This document shows positions 61,528 to 64,000 of a DNA stretch of 64,000 bases, in pieces (position 1 is the stretch's first letter; every line of letters starts with the position of its first letter). Source of the stretch: Strongylocentrotus purpuratus (Eukaryota; Echinodermata; Echinoidea; Camarodonta; Strongylocentrotidae); assembly GCF_000002235.5 (NCBI RefSeq), contig NW_022145613.1, positions 13,374,981 to 13,438,980 of the forward strand, in the 5' to 3' direction. The translations under genes were made by a program, and so were the position numbers. The notes beneath the pieces were generated by a model that was not told the DNA's origin, made no database searches, and saw nothing but the letters and a program-made list of their open reading frames with translations.

Positions 61528-61566
61528 ATGCTTGACGTGGGTCATCGAGAAGCAGCCAAAAGCTCG
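61512..61566 (+). other. Probable first exon (5' UTR) of the right-edge gene
   Basis: Ends at a strong donor, CTCG then GTAAGT at 61567. It holds an ATG at 61528 whose frame reaches the donor in phase 0 (13 codons). Spliced to 63784 it would continue for 25 codons to TAG at 63859, overlapping the main start: a candidate upstream ORF. The 5' end is not fixed. Confidence 0.4.
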
Positions 61567-61693
61567 GTAAGTCCTTTCATTTCTATTAAATTTCTATTTC
61601 GTGGGGAAGGGGGGTAAAAAGGGAACTTTTAGGGACTGACAATTGCCTAGAAAATTACTGCAATTAAAGATGAATGATGTATTTCTCCTCAAG

Positions 61694-61757
61694 TTTGTCA
61701 TGTTTGTGGGAGGGGCCTAACGGCTAAAATCTAGCCGTAATATCTTCAACACATAGC
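61694..61757 (-). mobile_element. Arm fragment of the foldback element, second copy
   Basis: CATGTTTGTGGGAGGGGCCT then AACGGCTAAAATCTAGCCGT matches the right arm (around 60788-60840); about 60 bp, in the first intron of the right-edge gene. Confidence 0.75.
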
Positions 61758-63067
61758 CTATATGAGGGTCATACCGTCTGTGTATGGGGAATATCGACAA
61801 ATGTCAGTTTTATTAAAGAATGACTCATACCAGACGGTTATTTCTGTCTAGACCTATACCCATCTCGTAGCTAAATAAAAACGTTGTGTGATCAGTGATT
61901 GAGTGAACACACATTACGATTTTTATCCACAGCACAATCCACATACACACCACAAAATTCTACAGTTTAAAAACTATTAGTACTATTAGTAAGTATTAAT
62001 AATTATTCATGAGATTGAGAATTGCCAATTGGCACTGCACTGCAGAGCAAATTTTGAAATAACAATTCTATTTTTATTTTTATTAACACTGAAAATTACC
62101 TGTCTACAGACCGAGCCTGTCTGTCTGCACTGCCAGCAATCATCTCATCTGTCATCTTGCTTCGTACTCCATCTTATTAGAACCTAGACTAGATCTTTCT
62201 CGAGTATATTTCTAACTTAGATGTGACTTGTACCAGCGGCAATTTCAGCAAACTTGCTCGGCTCAGCATCTGCAGGTCAGGTCCTGGATCTACGCCTTGG
62301 CCTGGTAGAGTCTGTCGTTATACCTGGCAGTTGGCAGACACTGACTCAAGCTGTATTATATGTACGCTGTATGTACGTGTGTACTAGTGTACTGTGCATG
62401 CAGAGTGTGCGACAATATTGTGTGTGTGAAGGTGACCGTTCAACACGAAACCCTTTTTTCCAGCACCAGTGCAGTGCAGTATGCAGTCGGCTAAGGTCAA
62501 GAAACTTTTTACCACCGAGCCCTAGCCGATGATGTCATTCTTGAAACAGTTCTTTTAAAATGTAATTTAATTATACCCGTTTTTTTTTAGCATAACATTT
62601 CTATTTCCAAAAATATAAATAAAATTTTAATTATAAATTTGTACACCTATCTTCACGAATAATTTATTTTCAAATTAAATCAATATTTTCTCAAACTAGA
62701 AATAGATCTAGTTCGAGGCAGTCGAGTTGTAACACGAAAAAGTGGCGATCTCCATGTAAACAACGATCAACAATCAACACATCTAAATTCCAGTCTACAT
62801 CAATGCCCACCTAGAAATTTAAATTCACATGAAGGAAATGGCCAAGCAAGGATAAAATTATTTTAAAAAATAGAATCTACTTTGATGATTAACACCTCAC
62901 TCCAATAGTCACGGCGTCATTCTGATGAGGATGTGTGATCATAATTTTCACGGGCAGCCAGACAGATGAGACGACGTAGTCCCACGTATTGATTGTAGGT
63001 GTAAGTAGATCGCTAGATCTAGATCTATAGCTAGATCTCAAAATACTGGGGGAAAATCTTCAGAGTT

Positions 63068-63376
63068 CTTCTCCTTATCCTCCTCTTCCTCTTCCCCCTC
63101 CCCTCCCCTCCCCTCCCTCCCCTCCCTCCCCTCCCCCTCCCCCTTCCCCTCCCCCTCCTCCTCTTTCCCTCCTCCTCTTTCCCTCCTCTTCTTTCCCTCC
63201 TTCTCTTTCCTCGATCCTCATCTCCCCCCTCCTCCTCCTCCTTCTTTCCCTCCTCCTTCTCCTCTTTCCCTCCTCCTCCTCCTCCTTCTTTTTCTCCTTC
63301 TCATTCTCATTCTCCTCCTTTTCCTTCTTCTTCTCCTCCTCTTCCTCTTCCTCCTCTTCCCCTCCTCCTCCTCCTA
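63068..63376. repeat. Pyrimidine-rich CCT/CTT tract
   Basis: About 300 bp of nearly pure C/T on the plus strand. The minus-strand frame is a Glu/Lys/Gly-rich artefact. Confidence 0.95.
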
Positions 63377-63783
63377 CAAAATTGATGCAAAATTGTTTTG
63401 TGGTGATTAAACTACATGTATACATAACAGCTTACAGTTACCATGGTTACACAGAAAAGATTAGTCCATCTATGATCTTCATTCAAGATTTATTTTAAAG
63501 ATTTTTTTTGTTTGTTTATCATAAGTGGACAGTGGTCCTATAGTTGTACAGACTACAGTACTACAGAACACATTTCAAATTAGACTCTCCCATGAGAAAT
63601 TATATTCTAACTTTGTTGGACAATAAAGTTGTGTAGTTAAAACAATAAGAGGATTTCAATGCTCTTTAATTTTATCACTTGGCCCGGATAAGCAGCTGAA
63701 ACAATCATTATGTAATAAAGAGATATTTAAAAAAATAAAAAATTGGACTTTGATTTTTTTTATTTCCCCCACTCATCATGCAG

Positions 63784-63962
63784 GCTTTACCCAAGAATGG
63801 AAAGATTAGGCCACAAATATGCCAGCACCACAAGAAACAATGGCACAAGCTATCTTTCTAGGAAATCTAAATAACGATTTACCTAAGCGTCGCATCGCAT
63901 CTTTGATTGTGCAACTTGCTCGCCAGTGTACAGGACTAAACTTGGACACCAGAAATGTCAAG
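63784..63962 (+). CDS. First coding exon of an unidentified gene, cut by the window end
   Basis: The acceptor CATCATGCAG ends at 63783 and the donor GTACGG starts at 63963. The first ATG at 63819 gives MPAPQETMAQAIFLGNLNND LPKRRIASLIVQLARQCTGL NLDTRNVK, phase 0 at the donor. A second in-frame ATG at 63840 has a better context (ACAATGG). An overlapping upstream frame from the previous exon ends at 63861. I do not recognise the family. Splice sites, composition and linear frame support a real gene. Confidence 0.6.
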
Positions 63963-64000
63963 GTACGGTTTTCCCATCCTAGCGATTGCTGCACAGCTAC

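Larger units (their letters stand above)
61567..63783 (+). other. Intron of the right-edge gene
   Basis: From donor GTAAGT (61567) to a pyrimidine-rich acceptor ending CAG at 63783. Contains the arm fragment at 61694 and a 300-bp CT-rich tract at 63068-63376. No exon is recognisable inside, although one could be missed. Confidence 0.45.

Noticed and set aside
63075..63425. 116-aa Glu/Lys/Gly-rich minus-strand frame
   Set aside because: Pyrimidine tract read on the opposite strand.

Overview
This is eukaryotic nuclear DNA. Genes are split by GT-AG introns, introns and spacers are AT-rich, and the window is full of short transposons, tRNA-derived SINE-like copies and simple repeats. The protein sequences, the many ACATGTACATGT tracts and the small terminal-inverted-repeat elements suggest a marine deuterostome, most likely an echinoderm such as a sea urchin. 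That assignment is inference; the species is not shown by the sequence alone.

Three protein genes can be rebuilt exon by exon, and each has an intact reading frame and consistent splice phases. (1) Plus strand, about 1.2-5.4 kb and beyond: a ZNF706-like small C2H2 protein (73 aa, two coding exons, a spliced 3' UTR). (2) Plus strand, 14.7-23.0 kb: SNRNP40, the 40 kDa WD-repeat protein of the U5 snRNP (9 exons, 349 aa). (3) Minus strand, 57.4-31.4 kb: PI4KB, the type III beta phosphatidylinositol 4-kinase (13 coding exons, 916 aa), with long repeat-filled introns. A fourth gene starts at the right edge: a likely 5' exon ends at 61566 and the first coding exon is at 63784-63962 (plus strand). 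It runs out of the window and I do not recognise it. SNRNP40 and PI4KB point toward each other. The start of the fourth gene and a candidate PI4KB 5' exon lie back to back around 61.4-61.5 kb, which looks like a divergent promoter.

The spaces between exons hold mobile DNA: miniature inverted-repeat elements with clear target duplications (TTAA, TA, TAA, 6 bp, 8 bp and 9-11 bp classes), one 810-bp foldback element with arms of about 330 bp, tRNA-derived SINE-like copies, a degraded LINE with a poly(A) tail, LINE-like 3' ends sharing a hairpin, an element like the oyster 'pearl' family with a 150-bp tandem core and a GGAC microsatellite, a 64-bp minisatellite, and long CAC/CAT, CT and poly-C tracts.

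The observations most worth a second look are two partial exon duplications inside PI4KB that keep the reading frame. One (41554-41640) differs from its parent only by four silent changes and lies in a 201-bp tandem repeat open throughout. The other (34490-34558) is a 69-bp cassette with its own splice sites inside the kinase-domain coding region. No prokaryotic-type system, CRISPR array or gene cluster is present.
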